From: Stutzerimonas azotifigens
GTDB taxonomy: Bacteria; Pseudomonadota; Gammaproteobacteria; Pseudomonadales; Pseudomonadaceae
Length of the DNA: 64,000 bases
Direction of reading: 5' to 3'
NCBI RefSeq assembly: GCF_013522725.1
Contig: NZ_JAAMRF010000013.1
Span: forward strand, 53,071 to 117,070
Below the pieces are notes generated by a model. It was not told where the DNA came from. It searched no databases and worked only from the letters and a program-made list of their open reading frames with translations. The position numbers were made by a program, and so were the translations under genes. Positions within the stretch are counted from its first letter, which is position 1. Each line of letters begins with the position of its first letter. Positions 1 to 8,261 of this stretch are shown piece after piece.

Positions 1-685
1 GATGCAGGCCATCGCCCAGCGTACCCGCCACGTGGCCGGTGCCACGCCTCGCGAAGCGTTCGACGGCGGCACCCGCAGCGGTGACCCGTCGCCCTCGACC
101 GCCTATGGCGTCTTCATCGGCCTGCGCGAGGCGGTCCGCCATCGCCTCGGGCGTGGCGATCTGGCGGGCGTGAGGGTGGCGATCCAGGGTGTGGGCCATG
201 TCGGCTACAGCCTGGCGCAGCAGTTGCGCCAGGCCGGTGCGCAGCTGTGGGTCAGCGACGTGCACGATGCCAGCGTCCAGCGTGCGGTGGCCGAGCTGGA
301 CGCCAACGCGGTTCGCCCCCAGGACATCTACGGGCTGGACGTCGACGTGTTCGCACCCTGCGCCATGGGCGCGATCCTCAACCGCGACAGCCTGGAGGCG
401 CTGCGGGCACCGGTGATCGCCGGCGCGGCGAACAACCAGCTCGCCACCCCCGATATCGCCGAGGCGCTGCGCGCGCGCGGCTGCCTCTATGCGCCGGATT
501 ACGCGATCAACGCCGGCGGCATCATCGACGTCGGCTACGAGCGCATCGGCGGCAGCGCGGCGCAGGTGCGCAGCCACGTCGAGCGCATCGGGCCGACCCT
601 TCGCCAGATATTCCAGCGTGCCGATGCTGACGGCTGTACCACGACGGCGGTCGCCGATCGGCTGGCCCGGGAGCGGCTTGGGTAG
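1..685 (+). CDS. Leu/Phe/Val dehydrogenase, C-terminal part (5' end outside window)
   Basis: This is the NAD-binding half of a Glu/Leu/Phe/Val dehydrogenase, which oxidatively deaminates a branched or aromatic amino acid to its 2-oxo acid in the cytoplasm. The visible reading frame begins at the window edge, so the N-terminal catalytic lysine domain is missing. A Rossmann fold is clear (VAIQGVGHVGYSLA, about residues 59-72), followed by the family pattern CAMGAILN, AGAANNQL and YAPDYAINAGGIIDV. The stop codon TAG (683-685) is part of a REP repeat head. The position next to tyrosine catabolism fits a role in amino acid degradation. Substrate (Leu, Phe or Val) cannot be told from this half. Confidence 0.85.
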   Translation, partial: MQAIAQRTRHVAGATPREAFDGGTRSGDPSPSTAYGVFIGLREAVRHRLGRGDLAGVRVAIQGVGHVGYSLAQQLRQAGAQLWVSDVHDASVQRAVAELDANAVRPQDIYGLDVDVFAPCAMGAILNRDSLEALRAPVIAGAANNQLATPDIAEALRARGCLYAPDYAINAGGIIDVGYERIGGSAAQVRSHVERIGPTLRQIFQRADADGCTTTAVADRLARERLG

Positions 686-794
686 GGTGGCAGACTTGGG
701 GAGAAGGGCGAAGCGTACCGGCGGCGCGTTGAAGCTATATCGGTGGCGACCCTGCGCCGGTCACGGTGGATGTGCTTCGCGACATCCACCCTAC
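682..794. repeat. REPIN (paired REP) after the dehydrogenase gene
   Basis: The left REP begins with GTAG then GGTGG at 682 and is degenerate. The right REP is intact: GGTGGATG (765-772), a short loop, CATCCACC and the reverse head CTAC at 791-794. This GTAG-plus-hairpin layout is that of Pseudomonas REP sequences mobilised by RAYT transposases. The left GTAG contains the upstream stop codon. Confidence 0.7.
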
Positions 795-919
795 GCAATT
801 GGCATTGGGTGTCGACGGTGCGGATTGGCTCAGGCGTGGCGGGTTGGACGCTCCCAGCTGTCAGCTTTTCGTTACGGGCGGCTACGCAGGATCGTGCCGT
901 CATCAGTGCCTCGCGAGGC

Positions 920-937
920 TGTCATGAAAACTGTACA
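920..937. promoter_or_regulatory. Candidate PhhR (TyrR-type) box upstream of hppD
   Basis: TGTCATGAAAACTGTACA matches the TyrR/PhhR pattern TGTAAA-N6-TTTACA at 9 of 12 informative positions. It lies about 120 bases upstream of the hppD start. PhhR is known in Pseudomonas putida to activate aromatic amino acid degradation genes, and phhR is 10 kb away in this window. Binding is inferred. Confidence 0.4.
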
Positions 938-1060
938 GGCTGCGGCACGGCAGGGCTGCCGGTGACGCTCTGGCCCGCTTGTAGCGCTTGTGCCGCTGGG
1001 CTCAGATGAGCGCATCCCCGCCGCGCTGGCGGCCAGAACAATGACAAAGAGGAGCGCGCG

Positions 1061-2146
1061 ATGAACGCCGTGAACAAGATCGAGCAGCACAATCCCATCG
1101 GAACCGACGGCTTCGAGTTCGTCGAATTCACCGCGCCCAATGCCGAGGGCATCGAGCAGCTGCGTACGCTGTTCACCCAGATGGGCTTCACCGAGACGGC
1201 CAAGCACCGCTCCAAGGCGGTCTGGCTGTTCCAGCAGCACGACATCAACATCGTGCTCAACGGCAGCCCCACCGGTCACGTTCACGAATTCGCCGAAAAG
1301 CATGGCCCCAGCGCCTGCGCCATGGCCTTCCGGGTGAAGAACGCCGCCCAGGCCGCCGCCTATGTCGAGTCCCAGGGCGCCAAGCTGGTGGGCAGCCACG
1401 CCAACTTCGGCGAACTGAACATCCCCTGCGTCGAAGGGATCGGCGGCTCGCTGCTGTATCTCGTCGACCGCTATGGCGACAAGAGCATCTATGACGTCGA
1501 CTTCGAATACATCGAAGGCCGCTCGCCGAACGACAACGCGGTGGGCCTGCTGTGCATCGACCACCTGACCCACAACGTGCGCCGCGGGCAGATGGATGTC
1601 TGGTCCGGCTTCTACGAGCGCATCGCCAACTTCCGCGAGATCCGCTACTTCGACATCGAGGGCAAGCTCACCGGCCTGTTCTCCCGCGCGATGACCGCGC
1701 CCTGCGGCAAGATCCGCATCCCGATCAACGAGTCGGCGGACGACAAGTCGCAGATCGAGGAATTCATCCGCGAATACCACGGCGAGGGCATCCAGCACAT
1801 CGCGCTCGCCACCGACGACATCTACGCCACCGTGCGCCAGCTGCGCGCCAACGGCGTCGAGTTCATGAGCACCCCGGACACCTACTACGAGAAGGTCGAT
1901 ACCCGCGTCGCAGGTCATGGCGAACCCACTGACGTGCTGCGCGAGCTGAGCCTTTTGATCGATGGCGCGCCCGGCGATGACGGCATCCTGCTGCAGATCT
2001 TCACCAATACGGTGATTGGCCCGATCTTCTTCGAAATCATCCAGCGCAAGGGCAATCAGGGGTTCGGCGAGGGCAACTTCAAGGCCCTGTTCGAATCGAT
2101 CGAGGAAGACCAGGTGCGCCGCGGCGTGATCAAGGCGGACGAGTAA
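1061..2146 (+). CDS. hppD: 4-hydroxyphenylpyruvate dioxygenase
   Basis: This cytoplasmic Fe(II) enzyme converts 4-hydroxyphenylpyruvate and O2 to homogentisate and CO2, the second step of tyrosine degradation. The 361-residue length is normal for bacterial HPPD. Two VOC-fold domains are seen. The iron ligands are visible as His168 (CIDHLTHNV), His246 (GIQHIALATDD) and Glu325 (FFEIIQRKG), followed by the C-terminal GFGEGNFKALFESIE segment that closes over the active site. The start is chosen for the GAGGAG ribosome-binding site nine bases upstream. The next gene, hmgA, takes the product. A candidate PhhR box lies upstream. Confidence 0.97.
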   Translation: MNAVNKIEQHNPIGTDGFEFVEFTAPNAEGIEQLRTLFTQMGFTETAKHRSKAVWLFQQHDINIVLNGSPTGHVHEFAEKHGPSACAMAFRVKNAAQAAAYVESQGAKLVGSHANFGELNIPCVEGIGGSLLYLVDRYGDKSIYDVDFEYIEGRSPNDNAVGLLCIDHLTHNVRRGQMDVWSGFYERIANFREIRYFDIEGKLTGLFSRAMTAPCGKIRIPINESADDKSQIEEFIREYHGEGIQHIALATDDIYATVRQLRANGVEFMSTPDTYYEKVDTRVAGHGEPTDVLRELSLLIDGAPGDDGILLQIFTNTVIGPIFFEIIQRKGNQGFGEGNFKALFESIEEDQVRRGVIKADE

Positions 2147-2172
2147 TACCGGAGCTGCGGGGTGGGTGTTGC

Positions 2173-2277
2173 GTAGGGTGGATGTCGCGAAGCACATCCA
2201 CGTGCTTGGCGGGCCCGACTCGCATCGCCGGCCCTACGCAATACGCGTGGAAGATGCTTCGCAGTCTTCCACCCTAC
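2173..2277. repeat. REPIN between hppD and hmgA
   Basis: It starts with GTAGGGTGGATGTCGC (2173), contains an internal CTAC at 2234-2237 and ends with a second hairpin, GTGGAAGA...TCTTCCAC, and CTAC at 2274-2277. It ends 33 bases before the hmgA start, so it fills almost all of the hppD-hmgA gap. Confidence 0.7.
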
Positions 2278-2310
2278 GTTCACGTCACGCGGTATCACCA
2301 GGAGACGCAC

Positions 2311-3447
2311 ATGAGCCGCAAATGGATCAGTTTCCCCATCCGCGAGGGTGAGTGCTCGCGCCAGGCGCACTGCGACTTTCCGCAGGGCACCTACGAGCGC
2401 GAAATGGGCCGCGAGGGGTTCTTCGGGCCGGCCGCTCACCTGCATCACAAGCACCCGCCGACCGGCTGGATCGACTGGGACGGCCCGCTGCGGCCGCACG
2501 CCTTCGACTTCAACCGCATACCCAGCGAGCATGATTGCCCGTTCGAGGCGCCGCTGGCGTTGCACAACGCCGACCTCAAGTTGCGCCTGTGGAAGACCAA
2601 CGGTGAGATGCGCCATCTGGTGCGCAACTCCGACGGCGACGACCTGCTGTTCATCCACGAGGGCGCCGGCGAGTTCTATTGCGACTTCGGCCACCTGAGC
2701 TTCCGCGACGGCGACTACCTGGTGGTGCCTCGCGGCACCGCCTGGCGCATCGAGGCGAGCGAGCCGGTGTTCATGCTGCTGATCGAGAACAGCGACGGCG
2801 CCTACCAGCTGCCGGACAAGGGACTGCTCGGACCCCATGCGATCTTCGATGCGGCGGTGCTCGACCACCCGAAGCTCGACGATGCCTTCAAGGCGCAGCA
2901 GGACGAGAACACCTGGCAGATCCGCATCAAGCGGCGTAACCGGATCACTACCGTGACCTACCCGTACAACCCGCTGGACGTCGTCGGCTGGCACGGTGAC
3001 AACACCGTGGTGCGGCTCAACTGGCGCGACATCCGCCCGCTGGTGAGCCATCGCTACCACCTGCCGCCGTCGGCCCACACCACCTTCGTCGCCAACGGGT
3101 TCGTGGTGTGCACCTTTACGCCGCGTCCCGTGGAGTCCGATCCCGGCGCGCTGAAGGTGCCGTTCTTCCACAACAACGACGACTACGACGAGGTGCTGTT
3201 CTACCACCGCGGCAACTTCTTCAGCCGGGACAACATCGAGAAGGGCATGGTCACCTTCCACCCCTGCGGTTTCCCCCACGGCCCGCATCCGAAGGCGCTG
3301 AAGAAGAGCCAGGAAAGCCCGGCGACCTTCGCCGACGAGGTGGCGGTGATGATCGACACCCGGCGCGGGCTGGAGATCGGCGAGGCCGCGGCCGCTGTGG
3401 ATGTAGCCGGGTATGTGAAGTCCTGGCAGTCGCCGGGCAAGGGGTGA
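2311..3447 (+). CDS. hmgA: Homogentisate 1,2-dioxygenase
   Basis: The enzyme opens the ring of homogentisate to maleylacetoacetate with a mononuclear Fe(II). It has 378 residues, the shorter bacterial form (the human type is about 440). The conserved iron-site region is clear near residues 290-335: FHNNDDYDEVLFY, RGNFF, then HPCGFPHGPHP, giving the His-Glu-His ligands. The reading frame is open upstream to 2182, but the start at 2311 is chosen because GGAG sits just before it and the protein then begins SRKWISFP as in the family. It lies between hppD and the fumarylacetoacetase gene. The REPIN in front may affect read-through from hppD. Confidence 0.93.
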   Translation: MSRKWISFPIREGECSRQAHCDFPQGTYEREMGREGFFGPAAHLHHKHPPTGWIDWDGPLRPHAFDFNRIPSEHDCPFEAPLALHNADLKLRLWKTNGEMRHLVRNSDGDDLLFIHEGAGEFYCDFGHLSFRDGDYLVVPRGTAWRIEASEPVFMLLIENSDGAYQLPDKGLLGPHAIFDAAVLDHPKLDDAFKAQQDENTWQIRIKRRNRITTVTYPYNPLDVVGWHGDNTVVRLNWRDIRPLVSHRYHLPPSAHTTFVANGFVVCTFTPRPVESDPGALKVPFFHNNDDYDEVLFYHRGNFFSRDNIEKGMVTFHPCGFPHGPHPKALKKSQESPATFADEVAVMIDTRRGLEIGEAAAAVDVAGYVKSWQSPGKG

Positions 3448-3564
3448 GGGTGGTTGGCTCGTTCAGGTGTTTGGTTGGGGCACGAATGGATATGCGCTTT
3501 GCGCTGCTCTGCGGGTCGTCGCAGACGCAGGCTTCATATACAAGAAAACTAACAAGGATCTACG

Positions 3565-4548
3565 ATGAAACTCGCATCTCTGAATCAAGGCCGTGACGGC
3601 GTGCTGGTGGTGGTTTCGCGGGATCTCACCTGTGCGGTGAAGGTCCCGGCGATCGCCGCGACCCTGCAGGCGGCGCTGGATGACTGGGCCCACGCGCGGC
3701 CTCGGCTGGAGTCGGTCTACCAGCGCCTGAACGACGGTCTGGAAAGCGCCGCCTTCCCCTTCGACCAGGCGGCTTGCCACAGCCCCTTGCCGCGCGCCTA
3801 TCACTGGGCCGATGGCAGTGCCTACGTCAATCACGTCGAGCTGGTACGCAAGGCGCGCGGCGCCGAAATGCCGGAGAGCTTCTGGCACGATCCGCTGATG
3901 TACCAGGGCGGGGCCGATACCTTCCTGCCGCCCCAGGCACCGATTCGCCTGGCGGACGAAGCCTGGGGCATCGACCTGGAAGGCGAGATCGCCGTCATCA
4001 CCGACGACGTACCCATGGGCGCGACGCCGGACAAGGCGGCCGAGCACATCCGGTTGCTGATGCTGGTCAACGACGTGTCGCTGCGCAACCTGATTCCGGG
4101 CGAGCTGGGCAAGGGCTTCGGCTTCTATCAGAGCAAGCCGTCGTCGAGTTTCTCGCCCGTCGCGGTCACGCCGGACGAGCTCGGCGAAAGCTGGAAGGAC
4201 GGCAAGGTCCACCGGCCGCTGGTTTCCCACATCAACGGCGTGTTGTTCGGCCAGCCCAACGCCGGTGTCGATATGACCTTCGATTTTCCGACGCTGATTG
4301 CCCATGCCGCCAAGACGCGCGCGCTGGGCGCCGGCACCATCATCGGTTCGGGCACGGTCTCGAACTACGACCGCAGCGCGGGCTCCGCCTGCCTCGCCGA
4401 GCAGCGCATGCTCGAGGTGCTGGAGCACGGCGAGGCCAGGACGCCGTTTCTCAAGTTCGGTGATCGGGTACGCATCGAGATGTTCGAGGCCGGAGGTCAG
4501 AGCATCTTCGGCGCGATCGACCAAATGGTGGATAAATACGAGGCATAG
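3565..4548 (+). CDS. Fumarylacetoacetase-family hydrolase
   Basis: By context this enzyme cleaves fumarylacetoacetate to fumarate and acetoacetate, the last step of the homogentisate pathway. It has 327 residues: an N-terminal FAA_hydrolase_N-like part, then the catalytic FAA_hydrolase barrel with metal-binding DLEGEIAVI (about 133-141), LVNDVSLRNL, FYQSKPSSSFSPVAV and IIGSGTVSNYD. It is the shorter bacterial type rather than the 420-residue eukaryotic FahA type. It has an AAGGATC ribosome-binding site. The stop codon TAG at 4546-4548 coincides with the head of a REP repeat. Genes on both sides (hmgA, maiA) support the function; the symbol is withheld because several paralogous activities share this fold. 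Confidence 0.88.
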   Translation: MKLASLNQGRDGVLVVVSRDLTCAVKVPAIAATLQAALDDWAHARPRLESVYQRLNDGLESAAFPFDQAACHSPLPRAYHWADGSAYVNHVELVRKARGAEMPESFWHDPLMYQGGADTFLPPQAPIRLADEAWGIDLEGEIAVITDDVPMGATPDKAAEHIRLLMLVNDVSLRNLIPGELGKGFGFYQSKPSSSFSPVAVTPDELGESWKDGKVHRPLVSHINGVLFGQPNAGVDMTFDFPTLIAHAAKTRALGAGTIIGSGTVSNYDRSAGSACLAEQRMLEVLEHGEARTPFLKFGDRVRIEMFEAGGQSIFGAIDQMVDKYEA

Positions 4549-4625
4549 GGTGGATGTCGCTCTTCACATCCACGCGCAGCCACCGAAAGGTCAACCCCGT
4601 GGTCCACTCGAAACAATCACCCTAC
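4545..4625. repeat. REPIN overlapping the fumarylacetoacetase stop codon
   Basis: The left REP (ATAGGGTGGATGTCGC...ACATCCAC) begins inside the end of the gene and provides its TAG stop; its head is ATAG rather than GTAG. A degenerate right REP ends in CACCCTAC at 4618-4625. Confidence 0.6.
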
Positions 4626-4715
4626 GGAGCCGTCACGGGGTTCGCCGAGCCGCAATGAGAAGGCGTCTGGCCGACCCTTGCACGCCCGGTGACCTGTTAA
4701 TGGAGTTCTAGCTCG

Positions 4716-5372
4716 ATGTTGACGCTTCATTCGTACTGGCGCTCCAGCGCGGCATACCGCGTGCGGATCGCGCTCAACCTGAAGGGGCTGGCGTACCGGC
4801 AGGTGCCGGTGCATCTGGTCAAGGATGGCGGCCAGCAGCGCAGCGCCGAGTACCGCGCGCTCAACCCCCAGTGCCTGGTGCCCCTGCTGGTCGATCCGGA
4901 CAGCGGTGCGGGCGAGGTGCGTATCGCCCAATCACTGGCGATTCTGGAATACCTCGACGAGGTGTTCCCCGTGCCGGCGCTGCTGCCGGTCGAACCGGCT
5001 GACCGTGCCCAGGTAAGGTCATTGGCGCTGCACATCGCCTGCGACATCCACCCGCTGAACAACCTGCGGGTGCTGCAGTACCTGAGTGCGGAGCTCGGTG
5101 TCGATGACCAGGCCAAGAACGCCTGGTATCGGCACTGGGTGAGCACAGGGCTGGCGGCGGTGGAGCAGGGGCTGGCGCATTTCGACGGGCGCCTGTCGCT
5201 CGGCCACCGCCCCGGTTACCTGGAAGCCTGCCTGATCCCACAGGTCTATAACGCCCACCGTTTCGACTGCGACCTGTCGGGCTATCCGCGGGTGCTGGAA
5301 ATGACGGCGCGCTGCGAAGCGCTCGATGCCTTCACCCAGGCCGTTCCGGAGGTGCAACCCGACGCAACATAA
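4716..5372 (+). CDS. maiA: Maleylacetoacetate isomerase (zeta-class GST)
   Basis: The enzyme isomerises maleylacetoacetate to fumarylacetoacetate using glutathione, between the hmgA and fumarylacetoacetase steps. It has 218 residues, normal length. The N-terminal thioredoxin-like domain has the zeta-class motif SSAAYRVRIALNLKG (about residues 9-23), where the first serine is the expected catalytic residue, then NPQCLVPLL and the glutathione-gamma-Glu contact AQSLAILEYL (about 71-80). The C-terminal helical domain contains HPLNNLRVLQYL. A GGAG ribosome-binding site lies about 14 bases upstream, rather far. Pathway order is enzymatic rather than positional, as the gene follows the hydrolase. 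Confidence 0.93.
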   Translation: MLTLHSYWRSSAAYRVRIALNLKGLAYRQVPVHLVKDGGQQRSAEYRALNPQCLVPLLVDPDSGAGEVRIAQSLAILEYLDEVFPVPALLPVEPADRAQVRSLALHIACDIHPLNNLRVLQYLSAELGVDDQAKNAWYRHWVSTGLAAVEQGLAHFDGRLSLGHRPGYLEACLIPQVYNAHRFDCDLSGYPRVLEMTARCEALDAFTQAVPEVQPDAT

Positions 5373-5491
5373 TCGAGGCTGGGCATCTGCTGCTGCATCG
5401 GTAGAATGCCGCGCCTCCATTTGTTGTTCCTTGCGCTGCGCTCGCGGCGGATTTCAGACGTTTCGTCCAAAACAACAAAAACAGGTGACGC

Positions 5492-6952
5492 ATGACTCGT
5501 GAAAAACCCAAGAACCTCTGGCTCTCCCGCTGGGGCTTCATCCTCGCGGCAACCGGCTCGGCCGTTGGCCTGGGCAATATCTGGAAATTCCCCTACATCA
5601 CTGGCGAGTACGGCGGCGGCGCCTTCGTGCTGATGTACCTGGCGTGCATCCTGGCCATCGGCATTCCGGTGATGATGACCGAGATCGCCATTGGTCGGCG
5701 TGGTCGCGGCAGCCCCATCGACGCCATCGGCCGTGCCGTTCGCGAGAACGGCGGCAACCCGCTGTGGAAGGGCGTGGGCGGCATGGCCATGATGGCGGGC
5801 TTCCTGATCCTCTGCTTTTATGTCGTGGTTGCGGGCTGGGCCTTCGCCTATACGGTGAAGATGCTCGACGGCTCGCTTGCCGCCACGTCGGTCGACGGTC
5901 TGGCGCAGGTGTTCGAGGCTCACAACGCCAACCCTTGGCAGCTCGGTAGCTGGAGTGTCCTGGTCGCCTTGCTGACGTTGTGGATCGTGGCCAAGGGTGT
6001 TCAGGCGGGCATCGAGCGCGCGGTGCGTTGGATGATGCCGGGCCTGGCGGTCATGCTGTTGATCCTCGTCGGCTACGCGTTCACCAGCGGTGGCTTCGAT
6101 CAGGGCTTTGCGTTCCTGTTCAGCTTCGACACCTCCAAACTCACCGGTGAAGCCCTCCTGGCCGCGCTCGGCCATGCCTTCTTCACCCTTAGCCTGGCCT
6201 CCGGCGCGATCCTCACGTACGGCTCCTACATCCCCGATGGTCAATCGATTGCCCGCACCACCTTCATGGTCGCGATCGCCGATACCTGCGTGGCACTGCT
6301 GGCGGGCCTCGCCATTTTCCCGATCATCTTCGCCAATGGCATGGACCCCACCGCCGGGCCGGGGCTCATCTTCATGAGCTTGCCACTGGCCTTCCAGCAG
6401 ATGCCGTTCGGCACCGTTTTTGGGGTGCTGTTCTTCGCGATGGTGTCCATCGCCGCGCTGACCTCGGCCATCTCGATGATCGAGGCGACCGTTGCCTACC
6501 TGAACGAGAAACACGGGGTCAGCCGTTTCAAGGCGGCCATCGGCGCGGGCACGGTACTGCTGATCATCAGCATGCTGGCGATGCTCTCGTTCAACCTGAT
6601 GGCTGGCTGGACGCCGCTGGGCAAGAGTTTCTTCGACTGGCTCGATTACCTCACCTCGCGCTGGATGATGCCGCTGGGCGGGATCTTCATCGTGGTCTTC
6701 GCCGGCTACGCGCTGCGCAGCGAGATCATGCGTGACGAGTTGGAGCTGCCTCCGCTGGGGTATGCCCTCTGGCTGTTCATGGTGCGTTACGTCTGCCCGG
6801 TGCTGATCCTGATGGTGTTCCTCCATGCCCTTGGCTGGCTGGGCTTCGACCCGCTGCAACGCTGGTACTGGATTGCGGGCGCCATCGGCCTGCTGACCGT
6901 CCTCGGCGAAGGCCTGCGCCCCCGCGTGATGCCGGCCCTGGCAGGGCGCTAG
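5492..6952 (+). CDS. Sodium-dependent transporter, NSS/LeuT family
   Basis: This is an inner-membrane Na+-coupled symporter of 486 residues with about 12 hydrophobic segments. The LeuT-type signature GSAVGLGNIWKFPYITGEYGG near residues 21-41 forms the unwound TM1 that binds Na+ and substrate. The family carries amino acids and amines. Its place directly after the homogentisate pathway genes and before phhCBA suggests uptake of tyrosine or phenylalanine, like the tyrosine transporter Tyt1 of Fusobacterium, but specificity is inferred. The start has an AGGTG ribosome-binding site. Confidence 0.85.
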   Translation: MTREKPKNLWLSRWGFILAATGSAVGLGNIWKFPYITGEYGGGAFVLMYLACILAIGIPVMMTEIAIGRRGRGSPIDAIGRAVRENGGNPLWKGVGGMAMMAGFLILCFYVVVAGWAFAYTVKMLDGSLAATSVDGLAQVFEAHNANPWQLGSWSVLVALLTLWIVAKGVQAGIERAVRWMMPGLAVMLLILVGYAFTSGGFDQGFAFLFSFDTSKLTGEALLAALGHAFFTLSLASGAILTYGSYIPDGQSIARTTFMVAIADTCVALLAGLAIFPIIFANGMDPTAGPGLIFMSLPLAFQQMPFGTVFGVLFFAMVSIAALTSAISMIEATVAYLNEKHGVSRFKAAIGAGTVLLIISMLAMLSFNLMAGWTPLGKSFFDWLDYLTSRWMMPLGGIFIVVFAGYALRSEIMRDELELPPLGYALWLFMVRYVCPVLILMVFLHALGWLGFDPLQRWYWIAGAIGLLTVLGEGLRPRVMPALAGR

Positions 6953-7006
6953 ACGCCTGATCCCCCTCTTCACATCGGGAAAGGGCCTGTCCACGTTCTC
7001 CCGACG

Positions 7007-7031
7007 CCCTCTCGCCCCTCCGGGGAGAGGG
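7007..7031. terminator. Hairpin between convergent genes
   Basis: CCCTCTC-GCCCC-TCC-GGGG-A-GAGGG forms a strong stem between the transporter and the oppositely oriented flavoprotein gene. There is no clear T-run, so it could be a dispersed repeat copy rather than a true terminator. Confidence 0.45.
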
Positions 7032-7121
7032 CCAGGGCGGAAGGGCAGGCAAGCCGGCTAGTCGCCTCACGGTTCGCCATCTCGAGCCAACTTCCGGGCG
7101 CTTATTCGTCAGCGATGCCGG

Positions 7122-8132
7122 TCACCCCGAGGCTTGCGCAGGCTGCGCTTCGGGTTGCGGCGGTGACTCGCGGCGTTGCCAGGGGTTCGACTCCAGGCTG
7201 TTGTGCACGGCGGTGGCCGCCTGGGCGGCGTGGCCGATGGCGACGCTCATCTGCTTGAGCCCGGTGACCACGTCGCCTGCGGCGTACAACCCGCGAACGC
7301 TGGTTTGCTGGTGCTCATCGACCACCAGCGCGCCGCAGTCGTCGCATTCGGCGCCGAGGCGCAGCGCGACGTCGGAGCGGGCACGGGCGCCGAGGTTGGG
7401 GTAGATGATATCGAAGTGGTGCACGGCGCCGCTTTCGGTGACCAGTTCGATGCCTTCGTTCTCGCGGTAGCGCAGTTCGCGCACGCATTCGCCGATGAAG
7501 CGGATGTCGTAATGCTCGGCCAGCGCCATGGCTTCGTCGCAGGCGGCGGGCTCGCCGTGGACCACCACCGTGACCCGGTCGGTGAAGGTGCGCAGGAACA
7601 CCGCGTGGCGAATGGCGTTTTCCGCTTCGCCGTAGACCGCGACGTTATCGCCGTCGACCTCGTAGCCATCGCAGATTGCACACAGGCGCAAGACGCCGGC
7701 GGCGATCGCTTCACGGGCGTTGGGCAGCTCGGGCAGGGTGTCCTTGATGCCGCTGGCGACGATCACCCGGCGCGCGATGCACTGGCGATCGCCGTAGCGC
7801 ACCAGAAAACCGAGGATGTGTGGCTGAATATCGTCGACGGTCCCGTGCTCGATGCGTGCGCCGTAGCAGTTGGCCTGCTGCCTCAGTTTTTCCAGTAGCG
7901 AAGGGCCGGAGATACCCGGTGGGAATCCCGGGTAGTTGTGGCTGGTGGGAATCAGCGCGGCGCGGCTGTCGCACGAATCGATGACCAGGCACGAACGCTT
8001 GAAACGTGCCAGGTAGACCGCAGCCGTAAGGCCTGCGGGGCCGCCGCCGACGATCAGGCAATCGACGTCGGCCTGCTCTTCATCGTCGCCCTTGGGCAGT
8101 GGCGCGCGGGGATCATGGGAGTCTTGAGTCAT
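7122..8132 (-). CDS. Thioredoxin-reductase-like FAD oxidoreductase
   Basis: This is an NAD(P)/FAD-dependent oxidoreductase of 336 residues in the thioredoxin reductase family. The FAD-binding DCLIVGGGPAGLTAAVYLARF is at about residues 24-44, a CAIC redox motif lies in RLCAICDGYE (about 149-158), and the second FAD motif is GLYAAGDVVTGLKQMSVAIGHAAQAA near 279-304. Such proteins with an extra N-terminal 20 residues are often called TrxB-like; the partner is unknown. It is convergent with the transporter gene and upstream of nothing on its strand within 130 bases, so it is probably monocistronic. Confidence 0.8.
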   Translation of the reverse strand: MTQDSHDPRAPLPKGDDEEQADVDCLIVGGGPAGLTAAVYLARFKRSCLVIDSCDSRAALIPTSHNYPGFPPGISGPSLLEKLRQQANCYGARIEHGTVDDIQPHILGFLVRYGDRQCIARRVIVASGIKDTLPELPNAREAIAAGVLRLCAICDGYEVDGDNVAVYGEAENAIRHAVFLRTFTDRVTVVVHGEPAACDEAMALAEHYDIRFIGECVRELRYRENEGIELVTESGAVHHFDIIYPNLGARARSDVALRLGAECDDCGALVVDEHQQTSVRGLYAAGDVVTGLKQMSVAIGHAAQAATAVHNSLESNPWQRRESPPQPEAQPAQASG

Positions 8133-8224
8133 GGGAGCATTCGTTCATCGCGCCCTCGCACCGCGCAAGGGCCTGTGCAGTAGAAGACCGGTGCGCGAGA
8201 CAAGTTCTGCCCACCCGATGAACG

Positions 8225-8260
8225 CGCAGCCAGCGCAACGGGGCCGCTGCGCTGGCTGCG
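8225..8260. terminator. Hairpin downstream of phhC
   Basis: CGCAGCCAGCGCA (8225-8237) pairs perfectly with TGCGCTGGCTGCG (8248-8260), a 13-bp stem with a 10-base loop, just after the phhC stop on the minus strand. No T-run follows, so termination strength is uncertain. Confidence 0.55.
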
Positions 8261-8261
8261 A

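Noticed and set aside
872..2197. Long minus-strand frame (441 residues) opposite hppD
   Set aside because: Its composition is low-complexity (many D, V, H, A repeats) and it mirrors the hppD frame; no family or ribosome-binding site.
5282..6994. Long minus-strand frame (570 residues) opposite the NSS transporter
   Set aside because: GC-rich antisense frame with His/Gln/Arg repeats and no recognisable domain; the plus strand has a clear transporter.
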